DNA of 36,609 nt, from assembly GCA_026706445.1 (NCBI GenBank), contig JAPOYT010000152.1, forward strand, positions 1 to 36,609, written 5' to 3'. This stretch comes from Chloroflexota bacterium (lineage in GTDB: Bacteria > Chloroflexota > Anaerolineae > Aggregatilineales > Phototrophicaceae). This document shows, in pieces, positions 1 to 6,353 of this stretch. Below the pieces are notes generated by a model. It ran no database searches and had not been told where the DNA came from. It saw only the letters and a program-made list of their open reading frames with translations. Made by a program: the position numbers and the translations under genes. Every line of letters starts with the position of its first letter. Position 1 is the stretch's first letter.

Positions 1-101
1 ACTGTAATAACTTCTGAGATAACTCACAAGGAATTTCGTCAATTTTGCACAGTAGCGAGCTTAAAGTTAGACTTAAATGTGACTCTTGGCAAAGAAAACA
101 G

Positions 102-122
102 GGGCGACTCTGTGAGTCGCCC
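102..122. repeat. Intergenic hairpin repeat, family A (copy 1)
   Basis: Perfect inverted repeat with 9-base arms (GGGCGACTC / GAGTCGCCC) around a TGT loop, just upstream of the thiamine pyrophosphokinase gene. The same hairpin, with one extra 5' G, recurs letter for letter at 33755-33775, and relatives occur at six further sites. Confidence 0.85.
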
Positions 123-149
123 GATTCGTATAATCAGAGGCAAAGGAAC

Positions 150-800
150 GTGCATATCCTGCTCTTCGCCAACGGCGAACTCAATCGCGGCGTGATGCTA
201 GCCCGCGTGCTTGACTCGCTCGATTCGCCCCGCGTCATCTGCGCCGACGGCGGCGCCCTCCACGCCCGCGCGCTCGGTCTGACGCCGCATGCGATCATCG
301 GCGATCTCGATTCGCTGACCACCGAGCAAGTCGCCGATTTCAAAGTTGCCGGCGCGGAAATCATCCAACATCCGCCGGAAAAAGACGAAACCGATCTCGA
401 ATTGGCGCTGCGCCATTGCCAGGACATTGGCGCCAAATCGGTACATATCCTGGGCGCCTTGGGCGGCCGCTTCGACCAGACGATTGCCAATATCCTCTTG
501 CTTGCGCATCCCGAATTCAGCGAAATACGCATTGAAGTGGTCGACGGCGACCAAGTCCTGCGCCTCCTGCAGCCAGGCGCTCACAAGATCGCCGGCGCGC
601 CGGGCGACACCGTCTCGCTGATTCCGCTTGCCGCCGCCGTCGAAGGCGTCACGACATCGCAGCTGCAATATCCCCTCCGCGACGAAACACTCTACCTGGG
701 TCCGGCGCGCGGGATCAGCAACGTCATGCTGGCTGACGCGGCCGCGGTCGAGTTTGACAGCGGGCTGCTGCTGTTGGTACACACCAGCGGACGAGCCTGA
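150..800 (+). CDS. thiN: Thiamine pyrophosphokinase
   Basis: Transfers pyrophosphate from ATP to thiamine to make the cofactor thiamine diphosphate in the cytoplasm. Family signatures are present in order: DGG at 33-35, GDLDS at 51-55, KDETD at 78-82, and GGRFDQ at 105-110. The last is normally GRxDH, so the His is replaced by Gln here. The reading frame is open back to base 45, but the GTG at 150 is preferred. It gives 216 residues, the usual family length, begins right at the first core strand (HILLFANGE), and has AGAGG about nine bases upstream. The stop overlaps the next start by one base (TGATG), implying translational coupling to the DUF402 gene. The assignment is firm; the start is likely but not proven. 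Confidence 0.9.
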   Translation: MHILLFANGELNRGVMLARVLDSLDSPRVICADGGALHARALGLTPHAIIGDLDSLTTEQVADFKVAGAEIIQHPPEKDETDLELALRHCQDIGAKSVHILGALGGRFDQTIANILLLAHPEFSEIRIEVVDGDQVLRLLQPGAHKIAGAPGDTVSLIPLAAAVEGVTTSQLQYPLRDETLYLGPARGISNVMLADAAAVEFDSGLLLLVHTSGRA

Positions 801-1270
801 TGACCGCAATCACCGTTATCAAACGCGATGCTCGCGGAGAAGACGAGCTTTCATATCAAGCCGTCCTGCGCGAAGTAAACGAAGAATTCATCTGCGTCGA
901 CGCGCAATTTGCGCTGGCGGATCGTGATTTGGGCTATATCAAATTGCGCCGCGGCGACCACTTTCGCGAGTGGTTCTACCAGGATCGCTGGTTCAACATC
1001 TTTCGTGTGGCTGATGGCGAAACGAATTCGCTGAAGGGCTGGTACTGCAATATCACGCGGCCACCCATCCTAGGCGCGCGGCAAATTGCGGCGGAGGATC
1101 TGTGCCTGGATGTCTTCGTCTACCCCGACGGGCGGACGCTGCTGCTGGATGAAGAAGACTTTGCGAAACTGAAGTTAGCGAAACATGAAGTGCAAAAGGC
1201 CTGGCAGGCGGTGTCCGCGATCGGTCGCCTCGTCGACAAACGCCTGCCGCCCTTTGATGAAATCCGCTGA
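800..1270 (+). CDS. DUF402 family protein
   Basis: A 156-residue cytoplasmic protein that resembles the DUF402 fold. That family includes FomD-like and NtdP-like nucleoside di-/triphosphate or nucleotidyl-ester hydrolases. The recognisable core is FNIFR near 70, GWYCNI at about 81-86, then LDVFVYPDGR and LLDEEDF, which supplies the acidic residues used for metal binding in characterised members. The ATG overlaps the stop of the thiamine pyrophosphokinase gene by one base, so the two are almost certainly one transcript. Enzymatic activity and substrate cannot be assigned from sequence. Pairing with a nucleotide-cofactor enzyme is compatible with a phosphohydrolase role, but this is inference. 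Confidence 0.75.
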   Translation: MTAITVIKRDARGEDELSYQAVLREVNEEFICVDAQFALADRDLGYIKLRRGDHFREWFYQDRWFNIFRVADGETNSLKGWYCNITRPPILGARQIAAEDLCLDVFVYPDGRTLLLDEEDFAKLKLAKHEVQKAWQAVSAIGRLVDKRLPPFDEIR

Positions 1271-1400
1271 ACCTGCGACTGCCAATGAATGGCTTCAACA
1301 CTGTGAGAATGCGGCATTACAACTGATTCCCCGTGCCTCCCTGTGGGTGCGCGTAGACACTGCACTTCGGGCAGGGCTTAGGGGATGGGGGCAGCCCGCG

Positions 1401-1862
1401 TCACTCCAGATCAGGCCGGATGACCAGCACCGGCACATTGACATCGTGCATCACCTTATTGGCGACGCTGCCGAATACCATACGCACCAGTCCCGAATGA
1501 CCGTGCGTCGTCATTACCGCGAGGTCGATTTTTTCTTCTTCGATGTAATCAACGATGTGCTGCGCTACGCCTACCGCGTCAATGATATGCAAGCGGCAGG
1601 CAATGTCCTGTTCCCGCACTTCATTGCGCAGCCCGAGCAAGTGCTGTTTGATCTCCTCGCGTATCCGGTTGGCTAATTCATATTCGCCTGCAATCGCAAG
1701 CGAGTCAACAAATTCATGCATCGGCGGCGTGAATACATGCAGCAGAATCACCTCGCCGCCGCTGATGCGCGCGAAGTCGACCGCATAAGGAATCGCGCGC
1801 TCGCTCCAAGCCGAGCCATCGGTCGGCACGACTATCTTCTTGAACGGACGATGTTGGAACAT
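1401..1862 (-). CDS. Universal stress protein, UspA family
   Basis: A single Usp domain of 153 residues, the normal size. It starts with the typical KKIVVPTDGSAWSERAIPYA strand-loop-helix carrying the conserved Asp of the ATP site. It ends with MTTHGHSG followed by GSVANKV and PVLVIRP. The first Gly of the G-2X-G-9X-G-S nucleotide motif is Thr here, a variant seen in many Usp proteins, so ATP binding is plausible. The start has GAGAGG five to six bases upstream. The gene is divergent from the PucC-like transporter, with a 140-base shared control region. The family acts as cytoplasmic stress modulators; the specific trigger is unknown. Confidence 0.92.
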   Translation of the reverse strand: MFQHRPFKKIVVPTDGSAWSERAIPYAVDFARISGGEVILLHVFTPPMHEFVDSLAIAGEYELANRIREEIKQHLLGLRNEVREQDIACRLHIIDAVGVAQHIVDYIEEEKIDLAVMTTHGHSGLVRMVFGSVANKVMHDVNVPVLVIRPDLE

Positions 1863-1899
1863 CTGAACCTCTCTTCACTGGTAAATCGCGACTAATTTC

Positions 1900-1908
1900 A
1901 GTATAGCA
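1900..1908 (-). promoter_or_regulatory. Extended -10 promoter for the universal stress gene
   Basis: On the minus strand the bases read TGCTATACT, an extended -10 (TGn plus TATACT) about 38 bases before the start codon. No good -35 lies at the expected distance, which is typical for extended -10 promoters. Predicted by eye. Confidence 0.5.
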
Positions 1909-1937
1909 CAGCTTGTGAATCTTTTCTCATTTCACCA

Positions 1938-1965
1938 TTGACGCGCCGACATGAAACTGTATGAT
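1938..1965 (+). promoter_or_regulatory. Sigma-70 type promoter for the PucC-family gene
   Basis: TTGACG at 1938-1943 and TATGAT at 1960-1965 are separated by 16 bases. The predicted start of transcription is near 1972, about 30 bases before the ATG at 2003. It is divergent from the stress-gene promoter. Confidence 0.5.
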
Positions 1966-2002
1966 TGGTGGCTGAAATCTGCAAAAATCTAAACAAACAT
2001 AT

Positions 2003-3397
2003 ATGGTAAAGCCGAAGCGCCCTGACCTTTCCCTCGGTCACAATCTCAAAATCGCCCTCTTCCATCTTGGTTCGGGCATCGCCGATGTCTTGACCACCGG
2101 CGTATGGAATCGGATCATGGTCGCCGATCTCGGTTTCAGCGCCGCCTTTGTCGGTTTGCTTACCGGCTTGCGCTACTTCCTCGCGCCAATCGGCGTCATC
2201 GCCGGACGCTATTCCGACACGCACACAATTGGCGGATACAGACGCCTGTTTTGGATCTGGCTCGGGCGGGCGATGATGGCGATCAGCACGCTGACGCTGG
2301 GTTATGCCACCGCGGAACTGGTGCGGCGCGCCAGCAGCGAATCGCTTGGGCCGACGCCGGCCGCGCTCTGGATTGCGCTGGTCTTTTCCTTCCTCCTCTT
2401 TAGCCTGGGCGGCGCCATATCCGGCAGTACCTTCCTTGCCTTGATCTATGATCGAGCAGCCGAGCATCAGCGTGGACGCGCCGTCGGTTTAGTGTGGACT
2501 TTTTTGCTCCTCGGCTTCACCATCGGCGGCATCTTTTTCAGCATAATGTTGCCCCATGACGAGAGCGCCGGCGCCATTGCCTTCTCCGCCGACTCCGTCC
2601 TGACGCTCTTCATCGTCACCGCGGCTTTGCTCACCTTGATCTGGTTTCTTTCGCTCTTGGGCGAAGAGAAACGAAGGCGGGGCAGCCCGTTATCGCAGGA
2701 CGAAGACGCCAGCAGCCTGCGCCATGACCTGGGTCTCGTTTGGCGCAGCCGGCCGATGCGCTTCTTCCTCTTCTACCTAACCATGTCCATGGCTTTCGCC
2801 TTCTTGCAGGACACAGTGCTGGAACCCTTCGCCGGGCAAGTTTTCGGCATAGAGGCCTATATCACCAATCGCTTCGCCGCCTATTGGGGCGGGATGGCGA
2901 TTTTGGGCTCCTTCGCGTCGCTGATTCTTTTGCGTCGCTCAGCCGCCTTCAATCATGGCAATATGTCGCAAGCGGGCGTCATGGCGCTCATGCTAGCCTA
3001 CATCGTTTTCGCCATCTCTTCGCTCGCTGAAATCCGTCCGCTGGTGACACCTGGCTTGATCCTGCTGGGCTTTGGACTGGGGGTCTGGAATATCGGCACG
3101 CTCGGTTTGATGATGGACCTGAGCCCGGCCGGACGCGCCGGTACCTTCCTCGGCTTTTGGACTTTATGCGTCACCTTTGCGAGGGGCGCGGGCGTCGCCG
3201 GCGGCGGCATCGCGCGCGATCTTATGCTGGCGCTCTCTGGCGAGCACACTGTGGCTTATGGCGCCGTCTTCTGCTTAGGTTTCATCGGGCTGGCCTGCGC
3301 CTGGGTCGCGCTGCGGCGCGTCAGACTAGGAAATGCAGCTAGCAAGTCGGCCTCAGATTTCGATGTGGCGGCCGCCTTGTCGCATTCCATGGAGTAG
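2003..3397 (+). CDS. PucC/BCD-family major facilitator transporter
   Basis: A 464-residue inner-membrane protein with about twelve hydrophobic segments. The N-terminus (GSGIADVLTTGVWNRIMVADLG, then FVGLLTGLRYFLAPIGVIAGRYSD and GGYRRLFWIWLGR) matches the PucC / bacteriochlorophyll-delivery branch of the major facilitator superfamily, including the loop-2 G-x-x-SD and G-x-RR pattern. In phototrophs such proteins help assemble light-harvesting complexes, and non-phototrophic Chloroflexota also carry homologues. No chlorophyll or light-harvesting gene is visible in this window, so the cargo is unknown. The ATG has only a weak Shine-Dalgarno (AAACAAAC upstream). The gene converges on fabI with 48 bases between stops. 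Confidence 0.75.
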   Translation: MVKPKRPDLSLGHNLKIALFHLGSGIADVLTTGVWNRIMVADLGFSAAFVGLLTGLRYFLAPIGVIAGRYSDTHTIGGYRRLFWIWLGRAMMAISTLTLGYATAELVRRASSESLGPTPAALWIALVFSFLLFSLGGAISGSTFLALIYDRAAEHQRGRAVGLVWTFLLLGFTIGGIFFSIMLPHDESAGAIAFSADSVLTLFIVTAALLTLIWFLSLLGEEKRRRGSPLSQDEDASSLRHDLGLVWRSRPMRFFLFYLTMSMAFAFLQDTVLEPFAGQVFGIEAYITNRFAAYWGGMAILGSFASLILLRRSAAFNHGNMSQAGVMALMLAYIVFAISSLAEIRPLVTPGLILLGFGLGVWNIGTLGLMMDLSPAGRAGTFLGFWTLCVTFARGAGVAGGGIARDLMLALSGEHTVAYGAVFCLGFIGLACAWVALRRVRLGNAASKSASDFDVAAALSHSME

Positions 3398-3445
3398 AGA
3401 CGCGTCGCCGCCAATTCAGCGCTGTCCAAGGTCTTCAGGCGGCGC

Positions 3446-4246
3446 TCAGGTCACTTCCCCCAGCAAAGCCTCAACATCGGTGAAGCCCATAATGTTGTAA
3501 CCCGCGTCGACATAAATGACTTCGCCAGTGATGCGCCGCGACAGATCCGACGCCAGGAAAAGCGCCAAATCGCCAACATCGTCCTGGCTGACCAATTCAT
3601 TCATCGGCGAGGTGACTTCGGCATATTTCAGCAAGTCGCGGAAACCCTGGATCCCGCCGGCCGAAAGCGTCTTGATGGCGCCGGCGCTAATAGCATTGAC
3701 GCGTATCTTGCTGCGGCCCATGTCGGCCGCCAGGTACATCGTGATTGCTTCCAGCGCCGCTTTGGCGATCGCCATCGCGTTGTAATTGGGGATGACCTTG
3801 CGCGACGCGTTGTATGTCAGGCTCATGATGCTGCCGCCGTCTTTCATTAGTGGCTCGGCGCGCCGAGTCAGTTCAATCAAGCTGACCGCGCTGACATCAA
3901 TGGCGCTGAGCAGCGCCTCGCGCCGCATATCGACGAAACGCCCGCCCAGCGCGTCCCGTTCGGCGAAAGCTACCGAATGCACTAGTACATCGAGCGCCCC
4001 ATATCGCTCTTCCACGGCCGCGAAGACCGCGTCCATCTCATCGGCATTGCTGACATCCGCTTTCACAAATAATTCGCAGCCGATTGACTCGCCCAGTGGC
4101 TTCACCCGCCGCTCCAGCTTGTCCATGGCGTAGCTTAAGGCGATGGCGGCGCCTTCGCGATGCAAAGCTTTTGCGATGCCCCAGCCGATCGAGTTCTTGT
4201 TGGCGACGCCGAAAATCAAGGCGATCTTGCCGTCCAGTAAGCCCAT
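3446..4246 (-). CDS. fabI: Enoyl-[acyl-carrier-protein] reductase (NADH), FabI type
   Basis: Reduces trans-2-enoyl-ACP in the last step of each fatty-acid elongation cycle. It is a 266-residue short-chain-dehydrogenase fold. The FabI-specific variant of the nucleotide motif is GVANKNSIGWGIA at 13-25. The active-site stretch has Y145, Y155 and K162 (LTYNASRKVIPNYN..AIAK), matching Y146/Y156/K163 of the E. coli enzyme. The C-terminal ITGEVIYVDAGYNIMG is also typical. GAGGA sits five to six bases before the ATG. Two small genes lie upstream on the same strand, 30 bases away, so fabI may be the third gene of an operon. It is distinguished from ordinary SDRs by the Y-x6-K spacing. Confidence 0.96.
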   Translation of the reverse strand: MGLLDGKIALIFGVANKNSIGWGIAKALHREGAAIALSYAMDKLERRVKPLGESIGCELFVKADVSNADEMDAVFAAVEERYGALDVLVHSVAFAERDALGGRFVDMRREALLSAIDVSAVSLIELTRRAEPLMKDGGSIMSLTYNASRKVIPNYNAMAIAKAALEAITMYLAADMGRSKIRVNAISAGAIKTLSAGGIQGFRDLLKYAEVTSPMNELVSQDDVGDLALFLASDLSRRITGEVIYVDAGYNIMGFTDVEALLGEVT

Positions 4247-4276
4247 TGCGTCCTCGTTAGGTTGCTTGTGCGCTGT

Positions 4277-4588
4277 TTATTTTTCCTGCTCGTTGCTGGC
4301 GTCAAGTCTGAGCTTTGATTCCACTACCAGAATCCGCGCGCTCAGGTTACCGCGTCCGTCCTGCGCTTCCATCTCATTTTGATGCCGCTGTGTCTTCTCT
4401 CGATCTAGGCGGTTGGTCACGTCCCTACTGTGATTGTCGACCCTCGTCTCCAGATTACCAATGCGCTCGTCATGACTGTCAAGCTCTCTTTGGATAGAGT
4501 GCGCAAGCAACCGGTACGCTGTCCATACGCCGCCCAAGACCGCGATCAATCCTCCAGCGAATCCCAGGATAAGGTTTCCATCTATCAT
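4277..4588 (-). CDS. Small membrane-anchored coiled-coil protein, unknown function
   Basis: 103 residues. A single N-terminal hydrophobic segment at about 6-28 is followed by a charged helix (34-100) with heptad-like spacing (HDERIGNLETRVDNHSRDV), so it should be a one-pass membrane protein with a soluble coiled coil. No family was recognised. It resembles in layout many small phage-holin-like or scaffold proteins, but no specific motif supports that. GGGGAG lies about eleven bases before the ATG. It starts 16 bases after the upstream 112-residue gene and ends 30 bases before fabI, so co-transcription with both is likely. Coding status rests on position, start signal and coherent protein architecture. 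Confidence 0.55.
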   Translation of the reverse strand: MIDGNLILGFAGGLIAVLGGVWTAYRLLAHSIQRELDSHDERIGNLETRVDNHSRDVTNRLDREKTQRHQNEMEAQDGRGNLSARILVVESKLRLDASNEQEK

Positions 4589-4604
4589 AAAGCGGCGCTC
4601 CCCG

Positions 4605-4943
4605 CTAACCGAATACGTCGAAGCCGCTTAGATCCGCGGGTTCCAGAATCTCACGGTACTTTTCGTTGCTGTAATTGACCAGCTTCTTGAGGTGCTCGGC
4701 GTCGCGCTCGTCGAAAATCTTGGGACCGCCCCAAACGACCAGATTCTGCCCTTGGACTTCCGCCATCCTGCCCAACCTGCCGGGCGTACCCCCCAGCGCG
4801 GCGGTACAGATCTCCGCCCAACGCGGTGGGGGCATCGCGGACAGCACCAAGACTTGCTTGGTCAACTCAATATCGTCAGCCGTCGGACGCTCACTTTGCT
4901 GCTTGTCGTGTCGCACAATTGTGATGTCTTCCCATTCGCTCAT
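4605..4943 (-). CDS. Hypothetical protein, 112 residues
   Basis: A soluble, acidic protein without signal peptide or membrane segment, and no family was recognised. The start is well supported by AGGAGG six bases before the ATG, one of the best ribosome-binding sites in the window. It is the first of three closely spaced minus-strand genes (this, the coiled-coil protein, fabI). The middle part (VLVLSAMPPPRWAEICTAAL) looks like a helical segment and the end is helix plus an acidic tail. No catalytic motif is visible. Confidence 0.6.
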   Translation of the reverse strand: MSEWEDITIVRHDKQQSERPTADDIELTKQVLVLSAMPPPRWAEICTAALGGTPGRLGRMAEVQGQNLVVWGGPKIFDERDAEHLKKLVNYSNEKYREILEPADLSGFDVFG

Positions 4944-5060
4944 AACGCCCTCCTAATGTCTGCCAGACAGCTTTTGCCGTTTTTGGGCGCGCCGCCGGAA
5001 CAGCCGCTGACTGCGCGTATCTTATCGTAATGCTGAGAGGCTCGCCAGACCACGACCGCA

Positions 5061-5089
5061 TTGACCGAAACCATGCGACCTGCTAACCT
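5061..5089 (+). promoter_or_regulatory. Sigma-70 type promoter for the 2-hydroxyacid dehydrogenase
   Basis: TTGACC at 5061-5066, a 17-base spacer, and TAACCT at 5084-5089 preceded by TGC (extended -10). The predicted transcription start is near 5096, about 73 bases before the start codon. The rest of the 225-base gap 4944-5168 shows nothing else recognisable. Confidence 0.5.
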
Positions 5090-5168
5090 CGTACATAGAC
5101 ACAATGCAAGCATTGACAGTTGAGACCGACACCGCCCTCAATTCCAGCGCGGCGACAGGATTCGCAAA

Positions 5169-6185
5169 ATGTCAGAACCTGAGCGCATATTCGTCACCAT
5201 CGCCATGGACTTCTCCCAGGATATCCTCGTTGAGCTGCGCGAGATTTCGCCGCGACTGCACATCGAGCGCCACTTCCCCGATGTCCCGCTCGAAGCGATC
5301 GCCCGGACCGAAGTCCTATACACCGCCGGCTATTTTCCTCAACCGGAGCAGGCGCCTAAGCTGCGCTGGATTCAAATGAACACGGCCGGCATGAACCATG
5401 CGCTTGAGCATGACATTGTCCAGGCGGAAGACATCGTCGTCACCTCCACCAGCGGCATCCACGCAACCAATATGGCGCACTATAGCCTAATGATGATGCT
5501 GATGTTCAACTACCAGATGCGCCGGGCATTTGAGCTGCAGAACAAAGCGGAATGGCCCGAGCATCCCCATCAACAATTTCTGCCAGTCGATATGGATCGG
5601 CAAACTGTCGGCATCGTCGGTTATGGCAGCATCGGCCGCGAATTGGCGCGCCTTTGCGCCGGCATGGGCATGACCGTGCTGGCCTCAAAGCGTGATTTGA
5701 GCAATACAGCAGAGGTTAATGCCTTCGTTATGCCCAATACCGGCGATCCAACCGGCGACATCCCGGACCGCATCTATCCCGCTGATACGGTCGCCTCCAT
5801 GGCGAAAGATTGTGATTACCTGGTTGTGACCACGCCCCAAACAGCCGCGACCGAGCGCCTAATTGGCGAAGAAGTCTTTGAAGCGATGAAGGATTCGGCG
5901 GTCCTGGTTAGCGTCTCGCGCGGCGCAATCGTCGATGAAAAGGCGCTGATCACCGCCCTCTCGTCTGGGCAGATCGGCGGCGCCGCCCTCGATGTGTTTG
6001 AAGAAGAACCGCTTTCCAATACCAGCCCGCTCTGGAACTTGGAAAACGTCGTCATCACGCCGCATCTTTCCGGCTTCACGCGCGATTACCACGACAAAGC
6101 GGCGCTCGTCTTCAAAGAGAACCTGCGCCGCTACCTCGAGAATCGCCCCCTGCTCAATCAGTTGGATCGCGCCAAAGGCTATTAG
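5169..6185 (+). CDS. D-isomer-specific 2-hydroxyacid dehydrogenase
   Basis: NAD(P)-dependent oxidoreductase that interconverts a 2-keto acid and the D-2-hydroxy acid (338 residues, usual length). The Rossmann motif is GYGSIG at 151-156 in the central domain. The catalytic triad is R251 (SVSRGAIVDE), E280 (DVFEEEPL) and H299 (ITPHLSG). The substrate-binding N-terminal domain (NTAGMNH near 71-77) is complete. About 30 residues between 180 and 210 (PNTGDPTGDIPDRIYP) form an extra loop not needed by the fold. AGGA precedes the ATG by about nine bases. The substrate cannot be read from sequence. Glyoxylate/hydroxypyruvate reductase or phosphoglycerate-dehydrogenase-like activity are both possible, and a glycerate kinase gene lies 10 kb away. 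Confidence 0.9.
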   Translation: MSEPERIFVTIAMDFSQDILVELREISPRLHIERHFPDVPLEAIARTEVLYTAGYFPQPEQAPKLRWIQMNTAGMNHALEHDIVQAEDIVVTSTSGIHATNMAHYSLMMMLMFNYQMRRAFELQNKAEWPEHPHQQFLPVDMDRQTVGIVGYGSIGRELARLCAGMGMTVLASKRDLSNTAEVNAFVMPNTGDPTGDIPDRIYPADTVASMAKDCDYLVVTTPQTAATERLIGEEVFEAMKDSAVLVSVSRGAIVDEKALITALSSGQIGGAALDVFEEEPLSNTSPLWNLENVVITPHLSGFTRDYHDKAALVFKENLRRYLENRPLLNQLDRAKGY

Positions 6186-6210
6186 CGTCGCCCCTTCATA
6201 ACAAGAAAAT

Positions 6211-6257
6211 GTAGGGACGACTGACGGTCAGTGTCTACGCGACCCGGTGAGTCGCCC
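6211..6257. repeat. Family A hairpin repeat, long composite variant
   Basis: Begins GTAGGGACGACT and ends GAGTCGCCC, so the outer arms are those of family A. Between them lies an inner palindrome ACTGAC-G-GTCAGT and a 21-base segment (6225-6245) that recurs exactly at 34618-34638. It lies between the convergent dehydrogenase and pheT genes. Confidence 0.75.
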
Positions 6258-6282
6258 TCCCGCCATTTCTATGCCCCGGTAG

Positions 6283-6302
6283 GGGCGACCCTTGGGTCGC
6301 CC
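6283..6302. repeat. Family A hairpin repeat (copy 3)
   Basis: GGGCGACCC-TT-GGGTCGCCC, a perfect 9-base stem with a two-base loop, preceded by GGTAG. It lies between convergent genes. Confidence 0.85.
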
Positions 6303-6320
6303 GCCAATGTCCACCTATCT

Positions 6321-6343
6321 AAGGGCGACCTGCCAGGTCTTCC
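6321..6343. repeat. Family A hairpin repeat, decayed copy
   Basis: The left arm GGGCGACCT is intact. The inner stem GACCT-GCC-AGGTC is complementary, but the distal right arm has drifted (TTCC instead of GCCC). It lies directly after the pheT stop, where it could also act as a 3'-end hairpin. Confidence 0.55.
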
Positions 6344-6353
6344 GCAAAAGCGC

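Noticed and set aside
3406-3444. CGCCGCC / GGCGGCG inverted repeat between the PucC-like and fabI genes as a bidirectional terminator
   Set aside because: The loop is 25 bases and neither side has a T-run. In such GC-rich DNA a 7-base match is easily accidental.
5104-5379. Short open frame overlapping the start of the 2-hydroxyacid dehydrogenase
   Set aside because: It runs out of frame into a well-supported gene and encodes Ser/Arg-rich sequence without recognisable features.
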